Source: a bacterium UBP15_UBA6099 (lineage in GTDB: Bacteria > UBP15 > UBA6099). From it: a DNA stretch of 45,500 nucleotides. The notes under the pieces were generated by a model. That model was not told the origin of the DNA. It searched no databases and was given only the letters and a program-made list of their open reading frames with translations. Location of the stretch: the NCBI GenBank assembly GCA_002435745.1, contig DIWT01000059.1, forward strand, positions 24,803-70,302, given 5' to 3'. Of this stretch, positions 26,401 through 41,400 are shown piece by piece. Made by a program: the position numbers and the translations under genes. Every line of letters begins with the position of its first letter. Position 1 is the first letter of the stretch.

Positions 26401-29400
26401 AAGAAGCCCTGTTCGTACATGTTTCGGTCGTTGTGGAACAGGAAACGGCCTTCCTTTACGGCGATGTCGTGCAGGTCCGTGCCGGGGAAGGGGATGACGA
26501 TGAAGAACATGGCCTGATGGAGAGGCAGGGAGCGCGCGTGCTCGATGTTGCGGCGCATGGACTCCTCGGTGTCGAAGGGGAGTCCGAGCATGAAGAAGCC
26601 GTTCATGAGTATGCCGGCGCGGCGCGCGGCTGAGATTGTTCCGCGCACTTTTGAGACATCCACTTTTTTGCCGAGTTTGGTCATGATTTCCTGATCGCCC
26701 GTCTCGACGGCGATGCAGAGGGCGTAGAATCCGGCGCGCCGCATCAGCTTGAAAAATTCATAGTCCCCGATGTCCGGCTTTATGCCGGAGGGTATCATGA
26801 TGCTGACTTTTCTGTCTCTGCGCTTGATTAAGTTTTCGCAGATTTCTTCCGCGCGGTCTCGTTTGAGAGTGAAGTTGTCGTCCCAGAAGTGGACTTCCCG
26901 CGCTCCGTGTTTAAGAGTAAGCTCGTCGAACTCGTCCATGACGGTGTCGATTTTTTTATATCTGATGCGGTTCTGGAAGATGATGTCGGATGCGCAGAAG
27001 ATGCAGTTGTAAGGGCAGCCTCGGCTGGTCATCATCGGGAGAACGGGGTTTCGTTTCGTGTGTTCGAGCCTGTATTTGTCGATGTCGCCCAGATGCCAAG
27101 CGGGGAACGGCAGAGCGCTGAGGTCTTCGATGAGGGGCCGTCGTCCGTTGGAGACGATGCCGGAGCCGTCGAAGAAAGCCAGCCCGGCGATTTCGCGCAG
27201 AGGTTTGCCGTCTTCGATTTCAGACACAGTTTCCTCGGCCTCGCCGATAGCGACAGCGTCCGCCCATTCAGGGATAAGCTCTTCGTATTTGACGGTCGGG
27301 TAAGGGCCGCCCATTATGATTTTCAGCGAAGGATATTTTTTGCGGACGTATTCGATGACGCGGATGGCGGGGCCGATTGAGAGAGTGTTGGCGGTGATGC
27401 CGAACCATTCGTGGTCGGGGACGGCGCGGTCGAGCGCTTCCTCCCATTTTTTTTCATAGTTTGCGTCGATGTATTCGACTTTGCGGCCCCTGCTTTCGAG
27501 GGTGGCGGCGATGGAAAGCATGCCCATAGAGGGGAATCTGTAGCCTTCGTAACAGTCTGGGTTAAAAAATATCATAGGCTTTCAGTTTCCAATCGGCGCA
27601 AAGAGCGCGGAATTTTTCGGCCTCGGCGGAGGCTCCCAGTTTGGCGTGGGCGTCTGCCAGTCCGCAGTGAATCGTCTCGTTCTCAGCGTATTGTAGGGCA
27701 AGAGACAGAGAGGAGACAACATCGGGATGTCTGCCGGCATCGGCGAAATGGCGCGCGCGCTCGGTGAGCATGTCCGCCGTCAGAGCGTCAAACACCGAGG
27801 AGAGGGAGCCGGCTGAGGCGAGCGCGGGCGGGCCTTCGTCGCGCGGAGTTCCTTCGCGGGCGTTTAGCGCGAACAGGGAGCCGGACGGCAGGGGAGTCAT
27901 CGCCGATTCGAGAATCGGGTTATGGAACATGCGGGTGGTGTTTGCGAGGATGTCGCAGCGGCCCGCGTTGGCTTCCGCGATTTTCGCGGTCTGAATGTTG
28001 ACGGAAGGCAAATTTATCGTGCGGCCCTCGCGCAGCCGGGCGAATTCCTCAGGGGTGAGAGGGTACTGTTTGCCGCTTTCGGCGGCGAGGTCGATTTCCG
28101 GGATGGCGGCGGGGTGGCCTTGTCCGCGAGCGCGCTCTCCCATGTACCCGGCGTACCATGGGAACGCCAGATACAGGCGATGGAACACGAAGGCGTCGCG
28201 GCGGACGTTCGGTATGAACTGATAGTGGAGCGGGGGGGCGACGGTGTCGTTTGCGACGTGGTCGATGAATATGATGGCGTCCCGGGGCGCGTCGCGGAGG
28301 ATGGCTTCAGAGTAGGCGCGCGGAGAGTCGTCGAGGCGGACGGCGAAAAGGCGGTTGTTTCGATACAGCAGCCACGCCGGATGCGCTACGCACGCGGCGG
28401 CGATGACGGCTGCGGCCAGCTTCCGCGCCGGGGCGGGATTCGCTTTGCCCGCGAGCGCTCCAAGTCCCGCCGCTCCCAGCAGCAGGAACGCCGCGCACGC
28501 CGGGAGGAAGAACTCCTCTTTCTCGTGCGTGGGATACATCACAGGGAAAAACGCGCCGAGCGCGAACACTCCCGCGAGCAGCCATTTTCGGAACCCGGCG
28601 GCAGGGGAGATGAAAAACGCCGCCGCCGCGCCCGCAACCAATAAGATGGACGACTGGGAAAGCAGCGACCCGGCCAGAGATTTCGCTGCGGCAAGCATGA
28701 CCGCCGCCTTGTATTCCCCGGCCACCCAGAAATCCCTGCCGCTCATCAGTACCGGAAGGTTCCCGGCGCGCTCGACCAAGTTCCAGTCGAACAGGTCGGA
28801 GCGGGCGGACATCAGGGGAAGAGAGGCGTAAGCGGAAAGCCCGGCGCAGATGATGAAAGCGCCGCAGAAAAGGACTAGCGGCAGGGAGCGGCGGTTGGCC
28901 CACAGGCCCGCCGCGCCGAGCAGAAGGGCGGGGAATGCGAGGGTTCCGTGGTTGCCGAGGCCGACGGCTCCCGCGAAGAATACGGCGGCCCACGCGCGCC
29001 CCGCGCCGCCTGACGGCAGCGCCAAGGCGAGCAGCGCGACGCAGAACAGCAGGTTCAAAGTGTAGACTTCGAGAGCGACGGCGGACGACCACAGGAAGGT
29101 TGACGCGCCAAGAACAAGGGCAGCGTAAACTCCTGCCGGAGCGCCGCCGAGCCGGGCAGCGACGCGGAAGAAGACCGCGAGCGCCGCCGCCGCCGACAAA
29201 ACGCTGACAAGGCCGAACCTGAAACCAGCCTCTCCCGCGGGGACCGCCAAAGCAAGTTTGCCCAACAGGGTGACGAGCGGGTATCCGGTGGGGTGCGCGA
29301 CTCCGAGGTAGTGCGCGGACAACACGAAGTCGGCGCTGTCGCCCCAAGCCATGTCCGGCCTTGCAGACCACAGGAAAAGGGCGGCTCCCGCAAGGTATAT

Positions 29401-32400
29401 CGCCGCGGACAGCGCGCCCGCGCCGCGCGGCTTACTTAGCCACATAGTCGGCCACCACCGTGCGCGCCTGTTTAAGCAGTGAATACGCTTCCCGCGCGCT
29501 CCTTATCGAAAAAGCTTTTTTTATTATGTACCCCGGACGGAGATAAAACTTCGAGTAACCGCGCCTGAGCAGTTCCGCCAGCTCGGGGCGTTCGAGCCGC
29601 CGGGAGAGTAGGGGCATGTCGCGCGCGCCCGTCGCCATATCGTCCCACACCGAGCGGTCAATCTCGCCTGCGGCCAGCCGCCTTTCGTATTCGCGGGCGC
29701 CCGGAAACAGGGAGCCGATGTTGAACACGGCGAAATCGGGAGAAAGCTTGATTGCGCATTCGATGGTTCTTTCGATGTCCTCGCGCGATTCGTCCGGGCC
29801 GCCGATCATGAGGAAAGCGTTGATGGTCAGGCCCGCCGCGCGGCAGGCGGCGAAAGCCCTGTCGAGGGCGGCGTCTGAGACCGGTTTGTCGGCGGCAAGC
29901 CGCGCGCGCTCGTCGCCGAACTCGACGCCGAATGAGACATTGACGCAGCCCGCGCGCCTGAACTCGATTGCGGACTCCTCGTCGAGAAGGTCCGCGCGCG
30001 TCTGGCATGACCATTTCAGCCCGGCTCCGAGGCGCTTGATGCCGCGCGCGATTTCGATGGCGCGCTCTCGGTTGAACGTGAAAGTCTCGTCGATGACGGA
30101 CACGAAGCCGTAGCCCTCGCGGGCGGCAAGCTCTATTTCGGCCATAGCGCGCTCGACGCTCGCCGGCCTGTGAGCGCCCATAGACAGGGTTCGGCAGCAG
30201 AAGGAACACTGAAATGGGCATCCGCGCGCCGACAGCAGAGTGGTGGTGCGCGTGTTTATGAACGGGTTGAAATAAGCCCCGGGATTGCGCAGCAGGGAGC
30301 GGGAGGGAAGAGGGATGGACTCTAAGTCCGCCATAGCGGGAGTCGGGGCGGCGGCGTCTCCGGGGGCGACTACGCCCGATTCCGGGCCGGGGACGCGTCC
30401 GCCGCGAAGAAGCGCGTCCGCGAGCGCGGAGAAGGCTTCCTCGCCGTCGCCGACAATGCCGTAGTCCGCGCCGAGCGCGCGCAGTATGCCGGGGTCGCAT
30501 GAGACGTGCGGGCCGCCGACCACGATGGGCGCGTCCAACCTCTTCCTCAGCGCGGAGATGAGCTTGCGCGCCTCGCCGAGCGCCGGGGTCGTAACGCTCA
30601 CTCCCGCCAGCCTCGGCCTGCGGGACGCTATCAGGTCGGCCAATTCCTCATCGCTTCCGGTGTCCACCTGCCCGTCGAATATCTCGACGCTGAAACCGCG
30701 CGCGGACAGCGACGCCGCTATCGAGCATAGCCCCAGAGGCGGGTAATAAAGATAGTAACCCGCCTGCTTTGCCCGCTTTCCGCCGGCGCTGTTCATCTCC
30801 GAAAAATCGTATCCCGGAACAGCCAAAGCCACGTCTGAAAACGCCATGAATTCATTATAGCAACATCTTCTATTAATGTATAACCCGGAGGATCGCAAAT
30901 TTGAACCCGGATTCACAGATGGAGGATATGACTACGGAAAGACACCTCTGGGTTTTCAGCAATTATTATGGGGCGTTTGCATAAGCTTGTGTTATCGACT
31001 ATATTGTTGATACTCGATTCGCAAATACGATTGGGCATATTTGAAACAGGGTGTATTATGCTAAACTTGATTTATTGACTTTTATTCTTATTAATCATAT
31101 AAAAAGAAGTCAACAACCGGGGGTGAATGAGGGTGGAAAACAACGAAAATGAAACGATAAGTCTTTTATATTCAAATCGAATTAGAATACACTACGCATT
31201 TGGAGAATTCTTGCTGGATTTTGGCATGGAAACGCCAGAAAACGATGAGCCTGAATATGGTGTCAGAATAGTATTGACTCCATTCATTATGAAAACCCTT
31301 CGCGATCATTTGAGCAAGGTTATTGAAGACTACGAAAAAGATTTTGCTATAATTAAAGAACCGCCAGCCCCAAAAAGGGGCGTGAAGAAAGCGAAGAAAT
31401 AGTTCAGGAGATACAAATGACTCCGATAGCGCAGCAAACATTCAAAAAAAGATCAGCAAACGTGACCGCTTATTATACAACCCCCGGGATTGTTTATCAT
31501 CGTAAGAGAATAAGTTCAGAAAGCAGAAAGTATAAAAGGCTTGTCTCCCATATAATTCAAAACAAGGAAAAGCATGATTTATTAGAGCCAATTATTGTTG
31601 AAATCGAAAGTTTTTCTGATGGGGTTATCGTGTGTTTTAATAGCGTCAATATAGTTGGACAAGGAAGAGACGAGAAAGAAGCGCTACAGGATTTTTATAA
31701 TGAATTGGTTGGCACATTCGCTTATCTTTCAAAATTCAAAGAAAGCGATTTGCAACCCGACGCGGCATTTCAAATGGATGAATTAGGAAAAATATTACCG
31801 ACCTCTAGATTGAAAATTGAAAATTAAAACACAGCGCCATGCCAGCTATAAAAAACAAAGACGCTAAAAAGAATGTTGAAAAAAAGGGATTCGTCAATGT
31901 TCCCTGCGATGATCATCATAAACTGGTTTTTTATTTTAATGGAAAACCGACATCTCTGTACTTGAAAATATCACACAGCAACGAAGATGTGGCAAATATC
32001 GCTATTAGAACTATGTCTGCGACAACGAGATTGGAGCAAAGCAAGGTGAAAGATTTGCTAAGATGTCCTTTTTCTGAAAAAAACATGATTGATCATTATG
32101 AGCAGTTAGTTCGAGAACATCAAATCAATGTTAAGAAAAAATGAGTTTTTCGACAATGCAGTTAAATTAAATATCGCCTTGATTTCTTGTTTATCAAGGA
32201 ATTCGACTGAAAAATTTGCGGCATTCGGCGATGTCGCCCCAAGCTGAAATCAATATCGAATAACAGTCTTTTCAAATTGACAGCTTGATGTATGCTCCCT
32301 CGTTCTCGCTCGATTCGCCTCGTATCTCATCTTTTTATCCCGTATTCGTCGATAGAGCCGACGAACCGGGGTGGTTTTCATAGCGGCGAACTGCTTCGTT

Positions 32401-35400
32401 GCCACATTTTTTGTTCATGAACTCTATGTTCTATTCTCTGCAAAAATGCGCCTTGCGCCTCGCATTTCATCCGCTCTGAACAATCGCTCCCGAATCTTAA
32501 CGACGGATTCGGTTTTTTTCCGATTTCAGCCCGCGTTGGCGAAAAATGCAGGTTATACATTCTATTAGATGATTCTACCCTCTACCAAGTGTGCCATGCG
32601 CAAAACTTTTTCTTTTGCGCATGATGTTTTTACCAAAGTAGTTAATGGGAACTCTCATTTAATTCTTCGTATAAACCTTTTCAACAAAAACAGCTAATTT
32701 GATGTCGCAGGGTTTATTTGACACGCGCGCCGCGCGGCAATACAATGAAAAAATGAACGAAACATCGCAAAAAATCCAAATCCTCATAAGCAATATCGAG
32801 CGCGTTTTCGTCGGCGGGCGCGACACCGTAGAGCTTTCACTCATCGCCTTGTTCTGCGGCGGACATCTTCTCATAGTCGATCTGCCCGGCGTCGGGAAAA
32901 CAACGCTTGCCAAGGCGATAGCCCGCTCGATTCAGGGCAAAACGAAACGCGCGCAGTTCACTCCCGACCTGCTTCCGGCGGACATAACGGGAGTGAATAT
33001 CTACATCCATCAGAAAGGCTGTTTTGAGTTCCATCCCGGGCCGGTGTTCTGCAACATACTGCTGGCCGACGAGATAAACCGGGCCACCCCGCGCGCGCAG
33101 TCGAGCCTGCTTGAAGCGATGGAGGAGTTTCAGGTCTCCGTCGACGGCGTCACTCACAAGCTCGAACAGCCGTTCATGGTGATAGCGACGCAGAACCCGG
33201 TGGAGATACAGGGCACGTTCCCGCTTCCGGAAGCGCAGTTGGACAGGTTCCTAATTTCGGCGGCGATAGGGTATCCGTCGCGCGCGGATGAGGCGCGGAT
33301 ACTGGACGACAGGGCGGAGTCCGACCCGCTGGATTCGCTTGAGCCGGTGATGACTCTGGAAGATGTCGAGCGGGTGAAGAAAGCGGTGTCCGCCGTCCAT
33401 CTGTCCGAGCCGGTGAAGAACTACGCGCTGGACATCGCCGCGGCGACGCGCGATAGCGATGAAATATTGCTCGGGGCGAGTCCGAGGGCGACGCTCGCGC
33501 TGGCGAGGGCGGCAAGATGCGAGGCTCTTTTCAGGGGCCGCGACTTCGTGGCTCCAGAAGACGTCAAGGCGGTGGCGGCTTCAACTCTTGCCCACAGGAT
33601 AGCCCTGCGGTCGGCTTCCCGGCTCAACCTTGAACGCAACCGCGCCGCCGTCTCCGCCATCGTGGACAGGCTGCCCGCGCCTCGTCCGGGGTGAGAACGT
33701 GATCGAACGTCTCGCCGCATTCGGCAGGCTTATCTTTCTCGCTCTCTGGGCGGGACTGCTTTTTCTCATAGCCACGAACATTCAGTCGGGCTGGCTGTAC
33801 GTCGTCATCTCCTTCATGCTGATTCTGGCGGCGGTGTCGGTGGCGGCCCCGAAATCGGCGCTGCGCGCGGTGTCCCTCGAAGCCGCTCTTCCCGACCTCT
33901 GCGAGCGCGGCTCTCCCGCGACCGCCGTTCTCACAATCAGAAACAACTCCCGAATCTCCCGGCACATGCTGAGGATAGAGTCTCTGTCATGTCCGGGAAT
34001 AAAATTCGAGCCAGACCGAGTGTTCATAGTGTCGTTGCCCGCCCGCTCGTCCCTGACTGTTTCAGCGAAGTTCGCGCCGGAGAGCAGGGGGCGGCTGAAG
34101 ATGGAGAGAGCGGCGGTCAGTTGCGGCGCTCCTCTTGGAATTTTTACCGCGCGGCGCGAGTTTCCGCTTAGGGCAGTCTCGCTTGCGCACCCCCGAGTGG
34201 ACCGCGCGGAAGGGGAAGCCCTTGCCGAATACGGCGGACGCGCAGACCCGCGCGCCAACCCCGCGAGATTCGAGCTTCGCGACTCTTATAACTACAGACT
34301 TCGGGAATACGTCCCCGGCGACTCGCTCCGACAGATACACTGGAAGCTGACGGCTCGCGCGGGGGAGCCGATTGTCAAACAGAACGACGGCGCGGCGGTC
34401 GAGCACGCCGGGATATTCATAGACAACGACGCCGCGAACTACCCGCCGGGCGGCGGGGAACGGTTCGAACGGCTGCTCGAACAGGCGGCCTCGCTGGCTT
34501 ATCACCTTGTGTTCGCGCGGGGCGCGGGCGTCTCCATCACGGCGTCCGCCGCTCCCGGCATCACCGTCGATTCGCCGGATTCATGGGAGCGCGCGCTGCG
34601 GTGGCTGGCCCTGATCGAGTTGCAGTCCGGGAATTATCCCCTTCAACCGCCCGGCCCGGATGCGGACTTCACGTTCTCCCCGCTCGAACGGACGGAGGCC
34701 TCGGGATGAGCGCCGCGCGCGGAGTCCTCTCCGCTCTCAACTCTCCATACCGGCGGCCCGAAGAGGTCGAGCACAACGTGCCCCTGCGCGCGTTCACATG
34801 GCTGGCCGTGGCCCTGAGCCTGTGCGTGGCGGCGCGCGACACCGGCCTAATGTCCCCTCTGGCTCTCGGCTTGTCGGCGGTGTCCGCAGGCTATGTCTTC
34901 AGCCACTTCAGGCGCATGTATTCCAACTGGTGGATGAAGATCGCGCTCGCCGCCGGAATGGTCGCCGCCGGGTTCATCTACGTCAACCAGATGCTTTTCA
35001 CCCAACGCGACCACATCGTCGTTCTCACCGAGATGATGATATTCCTTCAGGCCCTTCACAGCTTCGACCTTCCGAGGCGCAAAGACCTTATATATTCCCT
35101 GCTGTCGGCGTTCATGCTGATGTGCGTCGGAGGCGTGCTGAGCCGCTCGCTGGACTTCGGGATTTATCTGGCGGTCTTCATCCTGCTCGCTCTGGCGATG
35201 CTCGCGATATTTCACTACAGGGAGACGTCCGAACGGGCGTTGATAATCGGCAACCCGCGCTCGATCGCGACTGTCGTGGCCCGGCTCGCCATCGCGCTCG
35301 CAGTCTGTTTCCCGCTGTTCTTTCCCCTTATCCCAAGATACCGCACATACGCGTTCGCGAACCTCCCGGTTTCAGGCCGCCTGAGGGAGGCGGCGCAGAA

Positions 35401-38400
35401 ATTCTCCGGACAGTTGATGTATCCCGACCCTCCGTCTGCGGCAGTCGGGATTGACGCCGGTTTCGGACCGGACGCCCAAGTCGGCCCGGACTTCTCTGCG
35501 GAACGGTATCTGGCGGGCGGCGACGCCTATTTCGGTTTCGTCCCCGAACTCGACCTCAACAGCCGCGCGAGGCTATCGGACAAACTCCTCATGCGCGTCA
35601 AAAGCCCCTCCGCCGTCTATCATAGAGGCCTCGTGTTCGACACCTTTAAAAATAATTTGTGGATGATATCCGACGCCGAGGGCGAACAGTTGACCCGCAA
35701 GGAAGCCTCCCCGGTGTTCCGCCTCGACCGCTCCGGCGATACCGAATACCAGTCCGCGTTCATCGGCGCGTCCCTCACATATCACACCTATTATCTCGAA
35801 CGCGACATGCCGAATATCATCTACGCTCCTTACCGGCCCGACACTCTTTATTTTCCCGTCGGGTTCATATTCATGGACGACAATCTGGCCATGAGGGTTC
35901 CAGCCGTTTTGCTCGAAGGGACAATCTACACCGCGATTTCGACTACGCCGTCCATAGACCCCGAGACGCTCAGAAAAGTGGCGTTCCCGCCGTGTCCGGA
36001 TGTGGACGAAAAATACTGCTCCATCGGATTCATGACGCCGAAGATGCGCGCGCTTGCCCTCGAAATAACCGCAGGCTCAACCTCGGTTCTGGACAAGGTG
36101 GAGGCGATAGCGGCGTATCTTGAAAAGAATTATGAGTATGACATCGACGCGCCGCCCGCGCCGCCCGGCGCTCATCCCGTTCATCATTTCCTCTTCGAAT
36201 CAAAGAGGGGATACTGCGAGCATTTCGCGTCCGCAATGGCGCTGCTGGCGCGCGCGGCGGGCATCCCTTCAAGGCTTGTCACCGGCTTTGTTCCCGGCGC
36301 GTATAATCCGCTGACAGGCTACTTTGAAGTGCGCGGGACGGACGCTCACGCATGGGTGGAAATCTATTTTCCCATAGTCGGCTGGTTGACTTTCGACCCC
36401 ACCCCCTCCGGCCCCTCCGGGCCTGTGTTCGCCGAAGAAGTCACTCCGATGTCCTTTCTGTACGACCGATACTTCAAAGGAATCGCCGAAGGGGCGGTCG
36501 AGGTCGCGGCCCGGTTGTTCTATACTGCCGCCGTCGCCCCGGCATGGATTTCCGCCGCGCTCTCCGCGCTTGCAGTCGCCCTTTGCGCTGGCGCTTTCTT
36601 TTTGATATCAGCGCGCCGCAGTCGCAGAGTCGGGCGCTTCCCGCTGCCTCCGAACAATCGCTTGGTCGCCCGCTCTTTCCTTAGTCTTATGCGAGCAAGA
36701 CCTGAACTAAGAAACGCTCCACGCTCGGCGACGGCGACCGACCTTTCAGTTTTTATCGCCCACGACGCGCGCGACTCATGGCTCGAACTGGCCGCCCTCT
36801 ATAACCGCGCCGTTTTCAGTCCGCTGCCTCTCGACGCCCGCGACGCCGCCACCGCCAGCTCTCTCGCCGCCACCCTCAAGGCGGACGCAGAGCGATTTTG
36901 AATGTGAAGCTGGAAAGCCAAAGATAAAGCAAAAAAAACAAAGAGACATTTTAAAAGTTTTCCTTAAGGCCTGAAGCGCGCGACGCGTTTGACCTTTGCG
37001 CGAAGTTAATGTTAGAATCATAAAACTTTAAAAATGAGAGGGACAAGATGAGCGAACTTACCTGCGGAGAAATTCTGATAGAGAGTCTGGCCAATCAGGG
37101 GCCTGCCCCGGTGTTTTCGATACCGGACGGGACATACAACATTCTGTTCAAATGGGCGCACGACAACGCTGAAAAGAGAGGGATGACCTTTGTCACGCCG
37201 AGGCACGAGGCGGCGGGAGTCCACATGGCGGACGCGTTCGCGCGCGTGACAGGGAGACCGGCGATAACGGTGCTCGGCGCGGGGCCGGGAGCGGCCAACG
37301 GTCTGGCGGGCGTCATCTGCGCTCACTGCGAAGACATCCCGATGATCGTGGTGTCCACAACGAGGCGCACGGACCTAATCTATCCGCCGAGGGGCGGGAT
37401 GCAGGTTTTCGACCAGAAAGCGGTGTTCGAATCGGTCTGCAAGTTCAACGCGCGCGTGACCAACGTCGAGCGGATTCCGGAACTGGTGGGGACGGCGTAC
37501 CGCGAGGCTCTGACGGGGATACCGGGGCCTGTTCATATTGAGATACCCGAAGATATCATGAACAAGAAGATAGACACGAAGGGGATAGAGTTCACGCCGA
37601 AGGTTGACGCGGGGGCGTTGCAGAGCGCGGGAGACGCGGGAGCGGTGGAGGAAGCGGCGAAACTGTTGGTGGAGTCGGAAGAGCCGATGATACACGCCGG
37701 GGCGGCGGTTATCCGGAGCGGAGCTTGGGCGGAACTGATTGAGTTGGCCGAGTATCTGGGTTGTCCGGTGACGACGTCGCCGGGCGCGCGCGGCTCGATA
37801 CCTGAGGATCATCCGAACAGCATCCACACGGCTTGCGGGATGGCGCGGGCGGCGCTCTCGCAGTCGAAGCTTGTGCTCGCGGTGGGCTGCAAATTCGGCG
37901 AACTGGACTTCTTCGGGAAGGCTCCGCTCTGGGGGCCGACCGCGAATCAGAAACTTATCCATATCCATATATCTCCGGAGCGCTTGGGCGTGAACAGGAA
38001 GGCGGACGTTGCGATAGTCGGCTCGGCTCCCGTCGTGCTCAGGCAGTTGATCGAGGCGGTGAAGGCGCTGACTCCGAAGCGCGAGCCGCACAAGAGGCTC
38101 AAACAGTACCGCGATATACAGAACATGTGGGAGCAGGGGCTGAGAGCGAAGGTGGAAAACACCGACGCGCCTATGGCCACCGGGCGGATGATTCTGGAAG
38201 CGCGCGGCTTCTTCCCGCGCGAGGCCATCGCGGTTATGGACGGCGGGAACACCAGCCTGTGGAGCACGCACTACAACAAGATACTTGGGCCGAGGCGTCT
38301 GATGTGGACGTCCGAGTTCGGCCACCTCGGAACGGGCGTGCCGTTCGCGATAGGGGCCAAACTGGCGTCGCCGGACAGCCCGGTGTACCTGATAAGCGGA

Positions 38401-41400
38401 GACGGGGCGTTCGGGTTCAACCTGATGGAGCTTGAGACGGCTCGCAGGATCGGGACGCCGTTCGTGGCGCTCGTGGCCGCCGATATCGCGTGGGGCATGG
38501 AGAAGACGGCTCAGCAGCGCTGCTTCGGTCACAGCGATTTCTATGTCAACTGCGACCATCATCCTGCCAGATACGACAAGATAGCGCAGGCGCTCGATTG
38601 TTTCGGCGCGTATGTGGAAACCGCGGATCAGTTGAAGACGGCGCTCAAGGAAGCGTCCGCCGCCAACGTGCCCGCCGTCATCCACGTTGCGGTCGACCCG
38701 GTTGCGAACGTGACTCCTCCGGGAGCAGAGCTTTGGGTCGGCTCGCACACGACGAAGTGACGAGACGCTAGACCGTCCGCCGCAAATTTGCGTATTTGCC
38801 CGCGCCCGCGCGCGGCGCTAGACTATTCCTCATGGTTCGCGATTTGATAAAAACAGCCGCGGCGATGGCGGTTGCCGCTTTGGTCTCGGCGGGGTCTTTG
38901 TGCCTCGCCGCCGATTTTGAATCAGACGATCTATCCGATTTGTTCAGCGACGAGGTCTGCCTGAACGTGTGTTTCCCGCGCGCGCGCGACGGGTTGCTGA
39001 CCTGCCAGCAGGACTGCAAGCCGGGAGAGAATTTCAAGCTGCCGCCGGGGACGGACTATCTGGCAAGGATGAATAGGGAGAGGACGTCGCCGCTGGCTTT
39101 GAAAGAGATGACGACCGACCCGGCTCCTCCGCGCGCGGGGCAGCCTGTGACGTTCAAGCTGTCGCCAGTTTCGGACGACGCGGATGAAAACGCCGCGCTG
39201 TCAGTCAAGCTTGTTCATTCGTTCGACGCTCCGGGCGGCTGGAAGGCGGCGACGCCGGCGTTCGGAGCCGGGGCAGGCTATCAGGGATGGACGGCCGTTC
39301 TGGACGCTCCGCCGGGAGCGCGCTCAATCTTCGCCGCCGTCAGGATGGGCGATATCAGGGGAGACACTTACATAGAGGCTCCGTGCGCGGTCGCCGCGTC
39401 CGCGCCGGATTCGCCGTGCTGGTTTCCGCTGTCTGACTCGGACAGCTACGAGGGAGTCAAAGACGTCTTTGTGGACCCCTCTCTGGACCTGTTGGGCGGG
39501 TCGTTCGGGATGGACGAAGGGCGTTATTATTTCAAACTTAGGGCGAGAGCGGACATCTCGCCGGGGAAAGCGCAGCCGCGAAGCGCGTATTACTACATGC
39601 TGGGATTGTACGATTCCGGCCGCCCGGCGGGCGAGGACTTGTACCACCGAATGCTCCTCGTGTATTACTCTCCTTACATGCTGGACGTGGGCCGGACGGA
39701 CTGCCGGCTGAAGATGAGGCTGGGGCCGCGATGGATAAGCGACGCGGGCGCGGTGTCATGTTCGACGGACGGCAAAGAACTGACAATCTCGTTGAAGCGG
39801 GGCGCGCTCGGAAAACCGGTGGCGGGAATGATAACGGCGTTTTTCGCCAGCGGCATTTACTTCGACGACGAGACAGGGATCATCTCCGATTTCACCCCGG
39901 CGACGACAATCCGAATCGACCGCGTCCCGTTCGAACTGGAATCGCGTTAATAACCGCGCGAACTGTCTCCAAAAAAATTCACCCCGTAAATAAGCTCTTG
40001 GTGGCAAACTGCGGGTCGCTGGTCATGCGCACGCCGAGACGCCGCAGGCCCGCTTCGTCTCCGGGGGTGGGTATGTGGGTCATGTGAACGTCGCACCCCC
40101 TTAGCCGCGTGAGCGTCTCCATCGCGTATTGCGCCGCCGGGTTCGATGTGGCCGATATGGAAAGAGCGATAAGAGTCTCTTCGAGGTCGAGGTTCATGGA
40201 TTTCATGTTCATTACTTTGTGCTTTAGGGCGGCGATGGACTCGATGATGGCGGGCGGGAGAAGGGGCATGCGATCGGGTATCTCGGCCATGACTTTGATG
40301 GCGTTCATGACGAGGCTGGAGGCGGCATGCATGAGGGGCGAGTTCTTGCCGGTGACGATCCGGCCGTCGTCCAGCTCGATGGCGGAGCCGCAGTAGATGC
40401 CCATGTATCCTTTTCCGCAGGCTTCGGCGGCTTCGGCGGCGGCGCGGGCAGGCGCGACCACAAGCCTGTCCTCCGGCGAGGCCCCTATCTCCTTCATCAG
40501 CAACTCGGCCCGCTCGACTGTGTCGCGCGTAGCATATCCCACCGCGTATTCGCATGAATACTGAAAAAACCTCCTGATGATTTCCTGTTTTGCCGCGTCG
40601 CGCACCGCCTCGTCGTCGATGATGCCGAAGCCGACTCGGTTGACGCCCATGTCGGTCGGGGAAGAGTAGCACGAGCCGCCGTCCATAACTTTGTCGAGAA
40701 TGCGTTTTAGCGCCGGGAACGCCTGAATGTCCCGGTTGTAGTTGACGGAAATCTCGTTGTGTGCTTCGAGGTGGAACTGGTCTATCTGATTGACATCCTT
40801 GAGGTCGGCGGTGGCGGCCTCGTAGGCGACGTTGACGGGGTGTTTGATGGGGATGTTCCAGACGGGGAATGTCTCGAACTTTGCGTATCCGGCGCGGACG
40901 CCTCGCTTGTGTTCGTGGTAAATCTGGCTGAGGCAGGTGGCGAGCTTGCCGCTGCCGGGGCCGGGGCCGGTGACGACCACGAGCGGCTTCTTCGTCTCGA
41001 TGAACGCGTTCGCTCCGTAGCCTTCGTCGCTTACGATGACGTCCACGTTGGTCGGGTATCCTTTTGTGAACTTGTGGGTGTGGACGCGGATGCCCCGGCG
41101 TTCGAGCTTGTCCTTGAACTGAGCGGCGGAGGGTTGTTCCTCGTAACGGGTGATGACCACCGCGCTTACCTCGACTCCCCACTCGCGCAGGTCGTCGATG
41201 AGCTTCATGGCGTCGGAGTCATAAGTGATGCCGAAGTCCGCGCGCATCTTCTTCCGCTCGATGTCCCCCGCGTAGATGCAGAGAATCAGATCCGCGTTGT
41301 CCTTGAGTTTCTGCAGCAGGCGCATCTTCACGTTCGGGTCGAATCCGGGGAGCACGCGGGCGGCGTGATAGTCGTACAGGATTTTGCCCCCGAATTCAAG